NCBI RefSeq assembly: GCF_002105285.1
Contig: NZ_MUHR01000011.1
Coordinates: 1-64,000, forward strand
DNA from: Planktotalea arctica
GTDB taxonomy: Bacteria; Pseudomonadota; Alphaproteobacteria; Rhodobacterales; Rhodobacteraceae
Length of the DNA stretch: 64,000 nucleotides
Direction of reading: 5' to 3'
The position numbers were made by a program, and so were the translations under genes. Numbering within the stretch: the stretch's first letter is position 1; every line of letters starts with the position of its first letter. The notes below the pieces were generated by a model. The model was not told where the DNA came from and did no database searches. It worked only from the letters and a program-made list of their open reading frames with translations. Of the stretch, positions 55,869 through 64,000 are shown in pieces.

Positions 55869-56501
55869 ATGCAGTTTCATGAGGTTAGGTTTCCGGCGGC
55901 CTTGAGCTTTGGCTCGATGGGCGGGCCGGAGCGGCGCACGGATATCGTCGCGCTGAGCAATGGGTATGAGGAACGCAACACACCATGGGCACATTCGCGC
56001 AGGCGTTATGATGCTGGCGTGGGCTTGCGCGCGATGGATGATGTGAGCGAGGTGCTGGATTTTTTCGAGGCGCGGCGCGGGCAGATGTATGGGTTTCGTT
56101 GGAAGGACTGGTCGGATTTTAAGTCGTGCAAGCCATCGAGCACGGTCGCGCTGGGTGATCAGACGATTGGTTACGGCGATGGAATTGCGACGGAATTTCA
56201 GCTCAGCAAGGCCTATCGTTCCGGCGATGCGAGTTATACGCGGGTGATTTCCAAGCTGGTGAGCGGTACGGTCAAAGTCGGCATTGCAGGGGATGAACAG
56301 AACGAGGGTGTGCATTTCGAGGTCGATCTGGCGCGCGGCGTGATCATTTTTGAGCGCGCGCCTGACGAGGATCGCGAGATCACGGCAGGGTTCGAGTTCG
56401 ATGTGCCTGTGCGTTTTGATACGGACCGCATTCACACATCAGCGGCGAGTTTTCAGGCGGGTGAAGTGCCAAGCATTCCTGTGCTGGAGGTGCGGTTATG
56501 A
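55869..56501 (+). CDS. GTA g12, distal tail protein (DUF2460)
   Basis: A 210-residue DUF2460 protein: MQFHEVRFPAALSFGSMGGP, RRTDIVALSNGYEERNTPWA, FFEARRGQMYGFRWKDWSD and FDVPVRFDTDRIHTSA. These form the baseplate hub region of GTA. GGAGGGACAGGC precedes ATG 55869. The stop overlaps g13 by four bases. Confidence 0.92.
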   Translation: MQFHEVRFPAALSFGSMGGPERRTDIVALSNGYEERNTPWAHSRRRYDAGVGLRAMDDVSEVLDFFEARRGQMYGFRWKDWSDFKSCKPSSTVALGDQTIGYGDGIATEFQLSKAYRSGDASYTRVISKLVSGTVKVGIAGDEQNEGVHFEVDLARGVIIFERAPDEDREITAGFEFDVPVRFDTDRIHTSAASFQAGEVPSIPVLEVRL

Positions 56502-57385
56502 CTGCGTTGCCGGAGGCGTTTCAGGCGCATCTTGATAGCGGCGTCACGACGCTGTGCCGCGCGTGGAAAATCGAGCGGCGCGACGGGGTATGCTTTGGCT
56601 TTACCGATCACGATCTTGCGTTGGAATTTGACGGGTTGATCTTCAAGCCTGACACGGGATTGTCGGCGATGGCCTTGCAACAAAGCACCGGATTGTCGGT
56701 GGACAACACCGAAGCGGTTGGTGCGCTGAGTGATACAGCGATCAAGGAAGTGGACATTGATGCGGGGCGATTTGACGGCGCTGAGGTGACATCGTGGTTG
56801 GTGAACTGGACCGACACGGCGCAGCGCATTTTGCAGTTTCGCGGCAATATCGGTGAAATCCGCCGCGCAGGGGGCGCGTTTCAGGCGGAATTGCGTGGTT
56901 TGACGGATATGCTGAACCGGCCTGTGGGGCGGGTTTATCAGCGCCCGTGCGGCGCGGTTTTGGGGGACGGTGCCTGCAGCGTCGATCTGCAAAGCGCGGC
57001 ATACCGCGTGCAGAGCATTGTGGCTGAAATCGAGAACGCGCGGGTGTTTCGCTTTGAGGGTCTGGGCGGTTATGCGAGCGATTGGTTCGAGCGCGGGCGT
57101 TTGGACGTCATAAGTGGAGAGGGCGTTGATCTGAGCGCGGCGATCAAGGTGGATCGCATGTTCGGGGGGCTGCGCGAGATCACGCTGTGGGAGCCAATGC
57201 GCGCGGATATCCGTGCCGGCGATCACGTGCGCCTGTTCGCGGGATGTGACAAGCGGTTCGAGACCTGCCGCGTGAAATTCTCCAACGCTGTGAACTTTCG
57301 TGGATTTCCGGACATTCCCGAAGAGGAATGGATGATGGTGCATCCGAGCAAGGCGCCCTCCAAAGACGGGGGGAGCCGCAGGTGA
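56498..57385 (+). CDS. GTA g13, baseplate hub protein (DUF2163)
   Basis: A 295-residue DUF2163 protein with CFGFTDHDLALEFDGLIFKP split as FGFTDHDLALEFDGL and FKPDTGLSAMALQQSTGL, LRGLTDMLNRPVGRVYQRPC and FSNAVNFRGFPDIPEEEW. It has several conserved cysteines (GRVYQRPCGAVLGDGACSVD). Its TGA overlaps the GTG start of g14. Confidence 0.92.
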   Translation: MTALPEAFQAHLDSGVTTLCRAWKIERRDGVCFGFTDHDLALEFDGLIFKPDTGLSAMALQQSTGLSVDNTEAVGALSDTAIKEVDIDAGRFDGAEVTSWLVNWTDTAQRILQFRGNIGEIRRAGGAFQAELRGLTDMLNRPVGRVYQRPCGAVLGDGACSVDLQSAAYRVQSIVAEIENARVFRFEGLGGYASDWFERGRLDVISGEGVDLSAAIKVDRMFGGLREITLWEPMRADIRAGDHVRLFAGCDKRFETCRVKFSNAVNFRGFPDIPEEEWMMVHPSKAPSKDGGSRR

Positions 57386-57831
57386 GCGCCGCGTTGATGC
57401 CCGCAGAACGGGTCGTGGAAATTGCGCGCACCTGGATTGGCACGCCGTATCGCCATCAAGCCTCGGTGCGGGGGGCGGGGACCGATTGCCTTGGACTGCT
57501 GCGCGGTGTTTGGCGCGCGCTTTACGGGGCAGAGCCGGAGGTAGTGCCGCCCTATTCGCAAGACTGGGCGGAGCCGCAAGGCGACGAAGTGCTGCTGCGC
57601 GCGGCTTTGCGTTATTTGCAGCCGCAAAGCCGCGCAATGGCGGCGGGCGATGTGCTGCTGTTTCGCATGCGCGACGGGGCGATCGCCAAGCACGTCGGGA
57701 TTTGCAGCTGCGCGGGCAAAGCCGCGACATTCATTCACGCCTATAGCGGCCACGCGGTCACTGAAAGTCCGCTTAGCCGTCCTTGGCAGCGCCGGATCGC
57801 GGCGCGTTTTCGTTTTCCGCTAGGAGTTTAA
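57382..57831 (+). CDS. GTA g14, NlpC/P60-type tail peptidase
   Basis: A 149-residue cysteine peptidase with Cys36 in GTDCLGLLRGV and His104 in IAKHVGICS, and a third-residue position in FIHAYSGH. It probably cuts peptidoglycan peptides to let DNA into the recipient. GTG 57382 overlaps the g13 TGA; this is the best start since no ATG or binding site precedes it. Confidence 0.93.
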   Translation: MSAALMPAERVVEIARTWIGTPYRHQASVRGAGTDCLGLLRGVWRALYGAEPEVVPPYSQDWAEPQGDEVLLRAALRYLQPQSRAMAAGDVLLFRMRDGAIAKHVGICSCAGKAATFIHAYSGHAVTESPLSRPWQRRIAARFRFPLGV

Positions 57832-57834
57832 CCC

Positions 57835-60800
57835 ATGGCTACCATCCTTCTCTCTGCTGCCGGTGCATCTTTGGGGGCCTCTGTCGGAGGCTCGGTTCTG
57901 GGGCTGTCCATGTCCGCGATCGGCCGCTTTGCAGGGGCGATGGTCGGCAATGCGATTGACCGGCGTACGGTGCGCACGGATCAGCATATTATCGGCGGTG
58001 GATCAGAGACGGTTCAGACCGGCCAGATGAACCGCTTTCGCCTGACAGGTGCGGGCGAGGGGCGGCCTATCGGCCAGATTTTCGGGCGTATGCGCGTGGC
58101 CGGGCAGGTGATCTGGTCGAGCGAATTCGAAGAGCGGATCTACACCTCTAATGCGACGCAGGTCAGCACGCAAACGCAGGGCGCGCCAAGCGGTGGCAAG
58201 GGGGCGGCGCGCGAGGTGGGCAGCACGACGATCACCAATTCAAACACAACCGTCACGCAAAGCTATGCCTATTCCATCAGTATCGCTGTGGCGCTGTGCG
58301 AGGGAGAGATCACTTCGATCGGACGGGTTTGGGCCGACGGCATCGAGGTGAGCCCGGTGGATCTGAACATGCGCGTTTATGAGGGATCAAGCGACCAATT
58401 GCCCGACCCCAAGATTGAAGCGGTCGAGGGTGCGGGGCTTGCGCCAGCCTATCGCGGCACGGCTTATGTTGTATTCGAAAACCTGCAATTGGCGAATTAC
58501 GGCGATCGCGTTCCGCAGTTCACTTTTGAAGTGGTGCGCGGCGCAACGGATGAGTTGCAAGGCCAGGCTGAAGATTTGACCCAAGCGATCAAAGCGGTGG
58601 CGGTGATGCCCGGCTCTGGCGAATTTGCGCTGGCGACGACCCCCGTGCATTACGATTACGGGCTTGGCAACCGCAAGAGCGCGAACGTCAACTCGCCAAG
58701 CTATCGCAGTGACATGGCGACTTCGGTCAAAATGTTGCGCGAGGAGTTACCGGGTTGTGCGGCTGCCTCGCTTATCGTGAGTTGGTTCGGGGATGATCTG
58801 CGCTGCGGGTCTTGCGAGATCAGGCCAAAGGTCGAGCAAAAGGAGTTTGAAGGCGATCGTTTGAAGTGGGGTGTGGCGGGTCTGAACCGTGCCTCTGCGC
58901 AGATGATTGCGCAGGATAGCGGGCGGCCGGTGTATGGCGGCACGCCGTCGGATAATTCGGTGCTTGAGGCGATTGCCGAGTTGAAGCGCGCGGGGCAGGC
59001 GGTGATGTTCTATCCCTTCATTCTGATGGATCAGATTGATGGCAACGGCCTGCCTGATCCTTGGAGCGATGCGAGCAGCCAGCCGAAATTGCCATGGCGC
59101 GGGCGCATCACATGCTCGGTTGCGTCGCTGCGTGATGGATCGCCCGACGGCACGGCTGCGGCAGCAAGCGAGGTTGCCGCTTTCTTTGGTGCGGCTTCGG
59201 CCAGCGATTTCAGCGTGTCCTCTAGCAGCGTAAGTTATAACGGTCCGAATGATTGGGGCTTTCGACGTTTCATCTTACACAATGCGGCGCTTTGCGCGGC
59301 GGCCGGCGGTGTGGAGTCGTTCTGCGTCGGATCGGAGATGCGCGGACTGACGCAGATCAGAGGCGCAGCGCACAGCTTTCCTGCGGTCACGCAGTTGATT
59401 GCGCTTGCAGGCGAAGTGCGCGCGCTGCTCGGGCCGAATTGCAAGATCGGCTATGCGGCAGATTGGAGCGAGTATTTCGGCTACTCTCCGCAGGATGGCT
59501 TTGGCCATCACTACTTCCACCTTGATCCGCTTTGGGCGGACGAAAACATCGATTTTATCGGGATCGACAATTACATGCCCCTGTCCGATTGGCGCGACGG
59601 TGAGCAGCATCTGGATGCGCAGCATGGCTCGATCTATGCGCTGGAGTATCTCAAGAGCAATATCGAGGGTGGCGAGGGCTATGATTGGTACTACCACTCC
59701 GATGAGGCGCGCGCGGCGCAAATCCGCACACCGATCACAGACGGCGCGCATGGCGAACCTTGGATTTACCGTTACAAGGATTTGAAAAGCTGGTGGAGCA
59801 AGCCGCATCACAACCGCATTTCAGGCGTGCGCGATGATCAGGCGACTGCGTGGGAGCCGCAATCGAAACCGTTCTGGTTTACCGAATATGGCTGCGCAGC
59901 AATCGACAAGGGCACGAACCAGCCCAACAAATTCGTCGATCCCAAATCATCGGAATCGAGCCTGCCACAGTATTCGAACGGGCAGCGCGACGAGTTGATG
60001 CAGATGCAATATTTGCGCGCCATGACCGATTATTGGGGCGATCCTGCGCGCAACCCGGTGTCCGATTTATACGGTGCGCCGATGCTTGATATGTCGCGCG
60101 CTTTCGTCTGGGCCTGGGATGCACGGCCCTATCCTCATTTTCCGAACCGCTCTGATCTTTGGTCGGATAGCGCGAATTATTGGCGCGGGCATTGGCTTAA
60201 CGGGCGCTCGACGTCACGCTCGCTTGGCTCGGTCGTGGCAGAGATTTGCCTACGGGCGGGCGAGACGCGCTTTGACGTTAGCGCGCTTTATGGCGTGGTG
60301 CGCGGCTATCAGATAGCCGATGTGCTGGAGGCGCGCAGCGCGCTGCAACCTCTGATGCTGCGCTATGGTTTCGACGCTGTCGAGCGCGATGGCGTGCTGC
60401 ATTTCATTATGCGCGACGGGCAGAGCGATGTGAGCCTCTCGATGGAGGATCTGGTGCACCATGCTGATATGGAGGGGGTTTTGGAGGTCGTGCGCGGCTC
60501 TGATGCCGACCTTGCGGGGCGTTTGCGCGCGAGTTTCGTGCAGGCGGATGGCGATTTCGACGTGATCGTCGAAGAAACCGTGCTGCCGCAGGACGGATCG
60601 CACGCGGTGTCGTCCTCTGACTTGCCGCTGATGATGACGCGCGCAGAAGCGCGGCAAATGCTGGAGCGTTGGCTGAGCGAAGCGCGTTTGTCGCGCGAGG
60701 CTGTGCGCTTTGCTTTGCCGCCCTCGAAGATGGGGGTGAAGGCGGGTGATGTGGTGCGCCTGAGCGGAGCGCAAGGCGATACGCAGTTTCGCGTCGACCG

Positions 60801-61845
60801 CGTCGAGCAAGGAGCGAGCCAGATTTTGGAGGCGGTGCGTATCGAGCCGAACATCTACCGCCCCGCGCCCTATGGCGACGAGGCGATTTCCATGCGTCCT
60901 TTCGTACCTGCGCTGCCTGTGCTGCCCTATTTTCTGGACCTGCCTTTGATGAGCGAAAACGAGGTGCCCCATGCGCCCCATATCGCTGTGACGGCCACGC
61001 CCTGGCCTGGGGCCGTGGCGGTTTACGATGCGCCCACGGACGCGGATTACGGGTTCAATACCTATGTTCAGGGTCGCGCAACGGTTGGCGTCACTGAAAC
61101 GCCGCTGTTCAAGGGGGCAGTCGGCGTGATTGATCGCGGTGCGCCGCTACGTGTGAGGCTGGCGAGCGATCAACTTGAGAGCATCGCGCGCGAGACGCTG
61201 CTTGCAGGGGGCAATCTTGCCGCGATTGGCGATGGTTCGGGGAGCAATTGGGAAGTGTTCCAGTTCCAGCGCGCGGAATTGGTTGCACCCGACACCTACG
61301 AGCTAAGCACGCGTTTGCGTGGTCAATTCGGCACCGACGGGTTGATGCCGGATGCCTGGCCGATCGGCTCCATCTTTGTGCTGTTGAACGGTGTGCCGAA
61401 CCAGATTGGCTTGCGCGCGAGCGATCGCGGCGTGCAGCGCCACTACCGGATCGGCCCAGCGGCGCGCGGCTATGACGATCCATCGTACGAGATGCGCGTG
61501 GAGCAATTTGACGGCGCGGGGCTGCGGCCCTATCCGCCCGCGCACCTGCGGGCGATCGAGGACGCAACGGACGTGAAAGTGACATGGCTGCGCCGCACGC
61601 GGATCGATGGTGATGATTGGGGTTGGGGCGACGTGCCGCTTGCGGAGGAGCGCGAACAATACGTGCTGCGCGTGCTGATCGGTGGTATCGTGGTGCGCGA
61701 AGAAGTTCTGGACGCGCCTGCCTTCACCTACAGGCTTGCGGATCGCATCGCAGATGGTGCCAGTGGCATTTACGAGTTGCGCGTTGCGCAGGTTTCCGAG
61801 CGCTTTGGTCCCGGCCTGTTCGCGCGACAGATCTTGGGGCTGTGA
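57835..61845 (+). CDS. GTA g15, large tail fibre or host-specificity protein
   Basis: The 1336-residue protein is the longest in the cluster. The N terminus carries phage-tail-like beta domains (FRLTGAGEGRPIGQIFGRMR), the middle a TIM-barrel glycoside-hydrolase-like region (FIGIDNYMPLSDWRDGEQHL, KPFWFTEYGCAAID) and the C-terminal third has fibronectin-like tail-hub domains. It matches the RcGTA megatron protein that forms the tip and contacts the receptor. It lies three bases after g14. Confidence 0.95.
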   Translation: MATILLSAAGASLGASVGGSVLGLSMSAIGRFAGAMVGNAIDRRTVRTDQHIIGGGSETVQTGQMNRFRLTGAGEGRPIGQIFGRMRVAGQVIWSSEFEERIYTSNATQVSTQTQGAPSGGKGAAREVGSTTITNSNTTVTQSYAYSISIAVALCEGEITSIGRVWADGIEVSPVDLNMRVYEGSSDQLPDPKIEAVEGAGLAPAYRGTAYVVFENLQLANYGDRVPQFTFEVVRGATDELQGQAEDLTQAIKAVAVMPGSGEFALATTPVHYDYGLGNRKSANVNSPSYRSDMATSVKMLREELPGCAAASLIVSWFGDDLRCGSCEIRPKVEQKEFEGDRLKWGVAGLNRASAQMIAQDSGRPVYGGTPSDNSVLEAIAELKRAGQAVMFYPFILMDQIDGNGLPDPWSDASSQPKLPWRGRITCSVASLRDGSPDGTAAAASEVAAFFGAASASDFSVSSSSVSYNGPNDWGFRRFILHNAALCAAAGGVESFCVGSEMRGLTQIRGAAHSFPAVTQLIALAGEVRALLGPNCKIGYAADWSEYFGYSPQDGFGHHYFHLDPLWADENIDFIGIDNYMPLSDWRDGEQHLDAQHGSIYALEYLKSNIEGGEGYDWYYHSDEARAAQIRTPITDGAHGEPWIYRYKDLKSWWSKPHHNRISGVRDDQATAWEPQSKPFWFTEYGCAAIDKGTNQPNKFVDPKSSESSLPQYSNGQRDELMQMQYLRAMTDYWGDPARNPVSDLYGAPMLDMSRAFVWAWDARPYPHFPNRSDLWSDSANYWRGHWLNGRSTSRSLGSVVAEICLRAGETRFDVSALYGVVRGYQIADVLEARSALQPLMLRYGFDAVERDGVLHFIMRDGQSDVSLSMEDLVHHADMEGVLEVVRGSDADLAGRLRASFVQADGDFDVIVEETVLPQDGSHAVSSSDLPLMMTRAEARQMLERWLSEARLSREAVRFALPPSKMGVKAGDVVRLSGAQGDTQFRVDRVEQGASQILEAVRIEPNIYRPAPYGDEAISMRPFVPALPVLPYFLDLPLMSENEVPHAPHIAVTATPWPGAVAVYDAPTDADYGFNTYVQGRATVGVTETPLFKGAVGVIDRGAPLRVRLASDQLESIARETLLAGGNLAAIGDGSGSNWEVFQFQRAELVAPDTYELSTRLRGQFGTDGLMPDAWPIGSIFVLLNGVPNQIGLRASDRGVQRHYRIGPAARGYDDPSYEMRVEQFDGAGLRPYPPAHLRAIEDATDVKVTWLRRTRIDGDDWGWGDVPLAEEREQYVLRVLIGGIVVREEVLDAPAFTYRLADRIADGASGIYELRVAQVSERFGPGLFARQILGL

Positions 61846-62153
61846 TGCGCGCGGCTTTTACTTTGGGTGATCTTGTGCTGGCTGCGCGTTACCTCATGCG
61901 TTTCGAGCGCGCGGTGCGGGCAGAAAAATGCGCTGAGCTGCTTTGTCAGCTTGAGCAAGCGCGCGATTTCGCTGCGGTGACAGGAAGGGCCCATGCGCTC
62001 TTGGGGGATGGATCGCTTGGGGCATTGGCGCTGCGCAGAGGCATCGCGCCGATGCCAGCTTCGCTGACCCCCAAGGTAATGGAAGCGCTTGAACTGGTGC
62101 TTGGGCAGCTGAAACAAGTGCAAACGCTGGATCGATCGTCTGCGAGGATGTGA
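61845..62153 (+). CDS. Conserved small protein after GTA g15
   Basis: A 102-residue helical protein beginning MRAAFTLGDLVLAARYLMRF with RFERAVRAEKCAELLCQLEQ and ending VQTLDRSSARM. ATG 61845 overlaps the g15 TGA by one base, so it is translated with the GTA operon. Similar small helical proteins follow g15 in other Rhodobacterales; a DUF7742-like assignment is possible but not verified. Whether it is part of the particle is unknown. Confidence 0.75.
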   Translation: MRAAFTLGDLVLAARYLMRFERAVRAEKCAELLCQLEQARDFAAVTGRAHALLGDGSLGALALRRGIAPMPASLTPKVMEALELVLGQLKQVQTLDRSSARM

Positions 62154-62229
62154 AACATCACCCCTTTGCATTTGTCCTGCGCCGCATAGATGGTGTAGGG
62201 TAGATGTGCAGAAAAAAAGGATGAATTTC

Positions 62230-63042
62230 ATGGCACAGGCCAGACAACCGCTTCACCGCATCGACCCCGTTTGGGAGCGCATTTCGCACGAAGCCCAAGA
62301 GGCGGTGCGCGCGGAGCCACTTATGGGCGGGCTTTTGCATGCCTGCATTCTGCATCATGACAATCTGGAAAAAGCGCTGTCCTATCGCTTTTCGGCCAAG
62401 CTGCATTCCAACGAGATGAGCCAGCTGATCCTGCGCGACATCGCGGATGAGGCCTTTGCCGACAAGCCCGATATCGTCGAAGCGGCGCGCGCGGATTTGA
62501 TGGCGATCTATGATCGTGATCCGGCCTGCCATCGCCTTTTGCAGCCCATCGTATTCTTCAAGGGGTTTCAGGCGATGCAGGCCTACCGGATCGCCCATTG
62601 GCTTTGGGGGCAAGGGCGCGAGGACCTTTCGTATTTCGTGCAAATGCGCGTGTCGGAGATTTTCGGCGTTGATATCCACCCTGCTGCGCGCATTGGCAAA
62701 GGCATCATGATCGATCACGCACATTCCATTGTGATCGGCGAAACGGCGGTTGTGGGTGACAACGTCTCGATGCTGCATTCCGTGACGCTGGGCGGAACAG
62801 GCAAGCAAGAGGAAGAGCGTCATCCCAAGATCGGCGATGGAGTGATGATTGGCGCAGGCGCGAAAGTGCTGGGCAATATCAAGATCGGCGCATGTAGCCG
62901 CATTGCTGCAGGCTCGGTCGTTCTGGCGGAAGTGCCGCCGTGCAAGACGGTCGCGGGCGTACCTGCGAAGATCGTGGGCGAGGCGGGCTGTGATCAGCCG
63001 TCGGTTTCCATGGACCAGTTGATCAATTCTGCGCCGAAGTGA
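62230..63042 (+). CDS. cysE: Serine O-acetyltransferase
   Basis: CysE acetylates serine with acetyl-CoA, the first step of cysteine synthesis. The 270-residue protein has an N-terminal helical domain and a C-terminal left-handed beta-helix of hexapeptide repeats with IHPAARIGKGIMIDHAHSIV, IGETAVVGDNVSMLHSVTLG and HPKIGDGVMIGAGAKVLGNI. ATG 62230 has AAAAGGA 9 bases upstream; alternatives are ATG 62221 and 62206. It is not part of the GTA system but follows it in this group of bacteria. Confidence 0.95.
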   Translation: MAQARQPLHRIDPVWERISHEAQEAVRAEPLMGGLLHACILHHDNLEKALSYRFSAKLHSNEMSQLILRDIADEAFADKPDIVEAARADLMAIYDRDPACHRLLQPIVFFKGFQAMQAYRIAHWLWGQGREDLSYFVQMRVSEIFGVDIHPAARIGKGIMIDHAHSIVIGETAVVGDNVSMLHSVTLGGTGKQEEERHPKIGDGVMIGAGAKVLGNIKIGACSRIAAGSVVLAEVPPCKTVAGVPAKIVGEAGCDQPSVSMDQLINSAPK

Positions 63043-63051
63043 TCCGAGTGG

Positions 63052-63138
63052 CTGCGGGCGCGGCCCGCAGACTTGTTTTAGCCTGACCCTATGGGGGTCA
63101 GGCGGTGCCTCCGGCGGGAGTTTAAGGGCAAGATGAAG
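63052..63138 (+). repeat. Intergenic hairpin element, copy 4
   Basis: Three stem-loops in a row: CTGCGGGC-GC-GGCCCGCAG-type, GCCTGACCC-TATG-GGGGTCAGGC, and GCCTCCGGCGGGAGTTTAAG with the tail GGCAAGATGAAGA, close to copies 1 to 3. It lies between convergent cysE and the E2 gene. Confidence 0.75.
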
Positions 63139-63139
63139 A

Positions 63140-64000
63140 TCAGGCGAGCATGGCGATGGGATTTTCCAGATTTTCTTTGATGGCGGCAAGAAGTTCTGCG
63201 CCGAGCGCGCCATCGATGACGCGGTGATCCACGCTGAGGGTGACGGACATGACCACGGCGATGCCAAGTTCGCCGCTATCTGTGACGACGGGTTTCTTCA
63301 CGCCAGCGCCAACCGCGAGGATCGCGCCGTGAGGCGGATTGATCACCGCATCGAAGTTGTCGATGCCCATCATGCCAAGGTTGGAAATTGCAAAGCTGCC
63401 GCCTTGATATTCATGCGGCGCAAGTTTGCGGGTTTTGGCGCGGGCTGCGAGGTCTTTCATTTCGGCCGAGAGCGAAGAAAGTGTTTTGCTTTCTGCGTCT
63501 TGCAACACGGGGGTGAATAGCCCGCCCTCGATTGCGACGGCCACAGCTACATCCGAAGCCTGCATTTGCAGAATGCGATCACCGGCCCAGACGGCATTGG
63601 CGGCAGGGACTTGTTGCAAGGCCAATGCACAGGCTTTGATGATGAAATCATTGACCGAGAGTTTGATATCGCGGCTCGACAGTTGTTTGTTGAGCTCGCT
63701 GCGAAACTCTAGCAGCGCATCGAGGTGGATATCACGGCGAAGATAGAAATGCGGGATGGTTTGTTTCGCTTCGGTGAGGCGTGCGGCGATGATCTTGCGC
63801 ATGCCGTCGAGCGCGACTTCGGTGAAGGCGCGGCCCTCGTACATGCGGGTGATCGTGTTTGGATCGGTGGGTGCAGGCACAATGGGCGTTAGTGTAGTTT
63901 TGGCCGCTTTCGGCGCAGCGCTCGTTTGCGCCGTGTCGAGGTCTGCTTTGACAATGCGGCCTTTGGGGCCAGAGCCAGCGAGCGCGCCGAGATCGATCCC
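63140..64000 (-). CDS. pdhC: Dihydrolipoamide acetyltransferase E2, 3' part
   Basis: The gene runs off the window at 64000. The visible 287 residues include part of the E3/E1-binding domain (LGALAGSGPKGRIVKADLDT), a proline- and alanine-rich linker and the catalytic acetyltransferase domain starting TRMYEGRAFTEVALDGMRKI with SVDHRVIDGALGAELLAAIK at the end, the HxxxDG active-site motif. NPPHGAILAVG and FAISNLGMMGIDNF are typical of E2p. It should be the core of pyruvate dehydrogenase. The start, lipoyl domains and neighbours are outside the window. Confidence 0.93.
   Translation of the reverse strand, partial: GIDLGALAGSGPKGRIVKADLDTAQTSAAPKAAKTTLTPIVPAPTDPNTITRMYEGRAFTEVALDGMRKIIAARLTEAKQTIPHFYLRRDIHLDALLEFRSELNKQLSSRDIKLSVNDFIIKACALALQQVPAANAVWAGDRILQMQASDVAVAVAIEGGLFTPVLQDAESKTLSSLSAEMKDLAARAKTRKLAPHEYQGGSFAISNLGMMGIDNFDAVINPPHGAILAVGAGVKKPVVTDSGELGIAVVMSVTLSVDHRVIDGALGAELLAAIKENLENPIAMLA

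Noticed and set aside
47719-62153. GTA cluster as an inducible prophage
   Set aside because: No integrase, repressor, att-like flanks or replication genes; the order and content fit a GTA.

Overview
The window reads as chromosome of a marine Rhodobacterales alphaproteobacterium of the Roseobacter type. The basis is gene content and order rather than a marker tree: a complete Rhodobacter-style gene transfer agent (GTA) cluster, an iscR-suf operon whose IscR keeps a single cysteine, a Mg-type HemB, a cytochrome b561-YceI fusion, and a denitrification locus arranged as in Rhodobacter. Base composition is moderately GC-rich throughout, with no broad compositional break.

Layout. 1-10 kb: a short unassigned stretch, a 58-residue gene, gyrA, a SYLF lipoprotein, hemB, a membrane protein, mfd and an HD hydrolase. 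10-19 kb: an alpha/beta hydrolase diverging from the iron-sulphur assembly operon (iscR, a NifS/IscS-type desulfurase, sufB, a methyltransferase-like gene, sufC, sufD, two membrane proteins, sufS), then tRNA-Arg(CCG). 19-28 kb: small unknown genes, a lytic transglycosylase, glnB-glnA, the fused NAD(P)HX repair enzyme, a Hint protein, tRNA-Leu(TAG) and tig. 28-32 kb: a luxR-luxI quorum-sensing pair, an XRE regulator and the rpsF-rpsR-rplI operon. 32-38.5 kb: yceI, the b561-YceI fusion and the fatty-acid genes fabD, fabG and acpP. 38.5-45 kb: a decaying denitrification locus. 45-47.4 kb: fabF and mltG. 47.5-62.2 kb: the GTA cluster, genes g1 to g15 in order plus a trailing small gene. 62.2-64 kb: cysE and the 3' part of a dihydrolipoamide acetyltransferase gene.

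Three parts deserve most attention. (1) Between 38.6 and 44.7 kb, pseudoazurin, nirK, nirV and a Dnr/NnrR regulator look intact and face two near-identical TTTG-N8-CAAA operators. The NO-reductase side is wrecked: norC stops after about 17 recognisable residues, an eroded IS3 transposase follows, then a short norD-like piece running into an nnrT-like gene with a nonsense codon, then nnrS with a nonsense codon and truncation. The cell should still make NO but has no NO reductase here. (2) The GTA cluster has a consensus sigma-70 promoter, then a very strong terminator-like hairpin and a 25-codon leader reading frame before the first structural gene, with a CtrA-like TTAA-N7-TTAG site upstream: a possible attenuator or small RNA. 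(3) The suf operon carries an Irr-like palindrome in front of iscR and a second similar one inside the desulfurase gene.

A family of GC-rich intergenic hairpin elements with a shared tail occurs four times, once inside the GTA operon. Many long open frames antisense to real genes were set aside as composition shadows.
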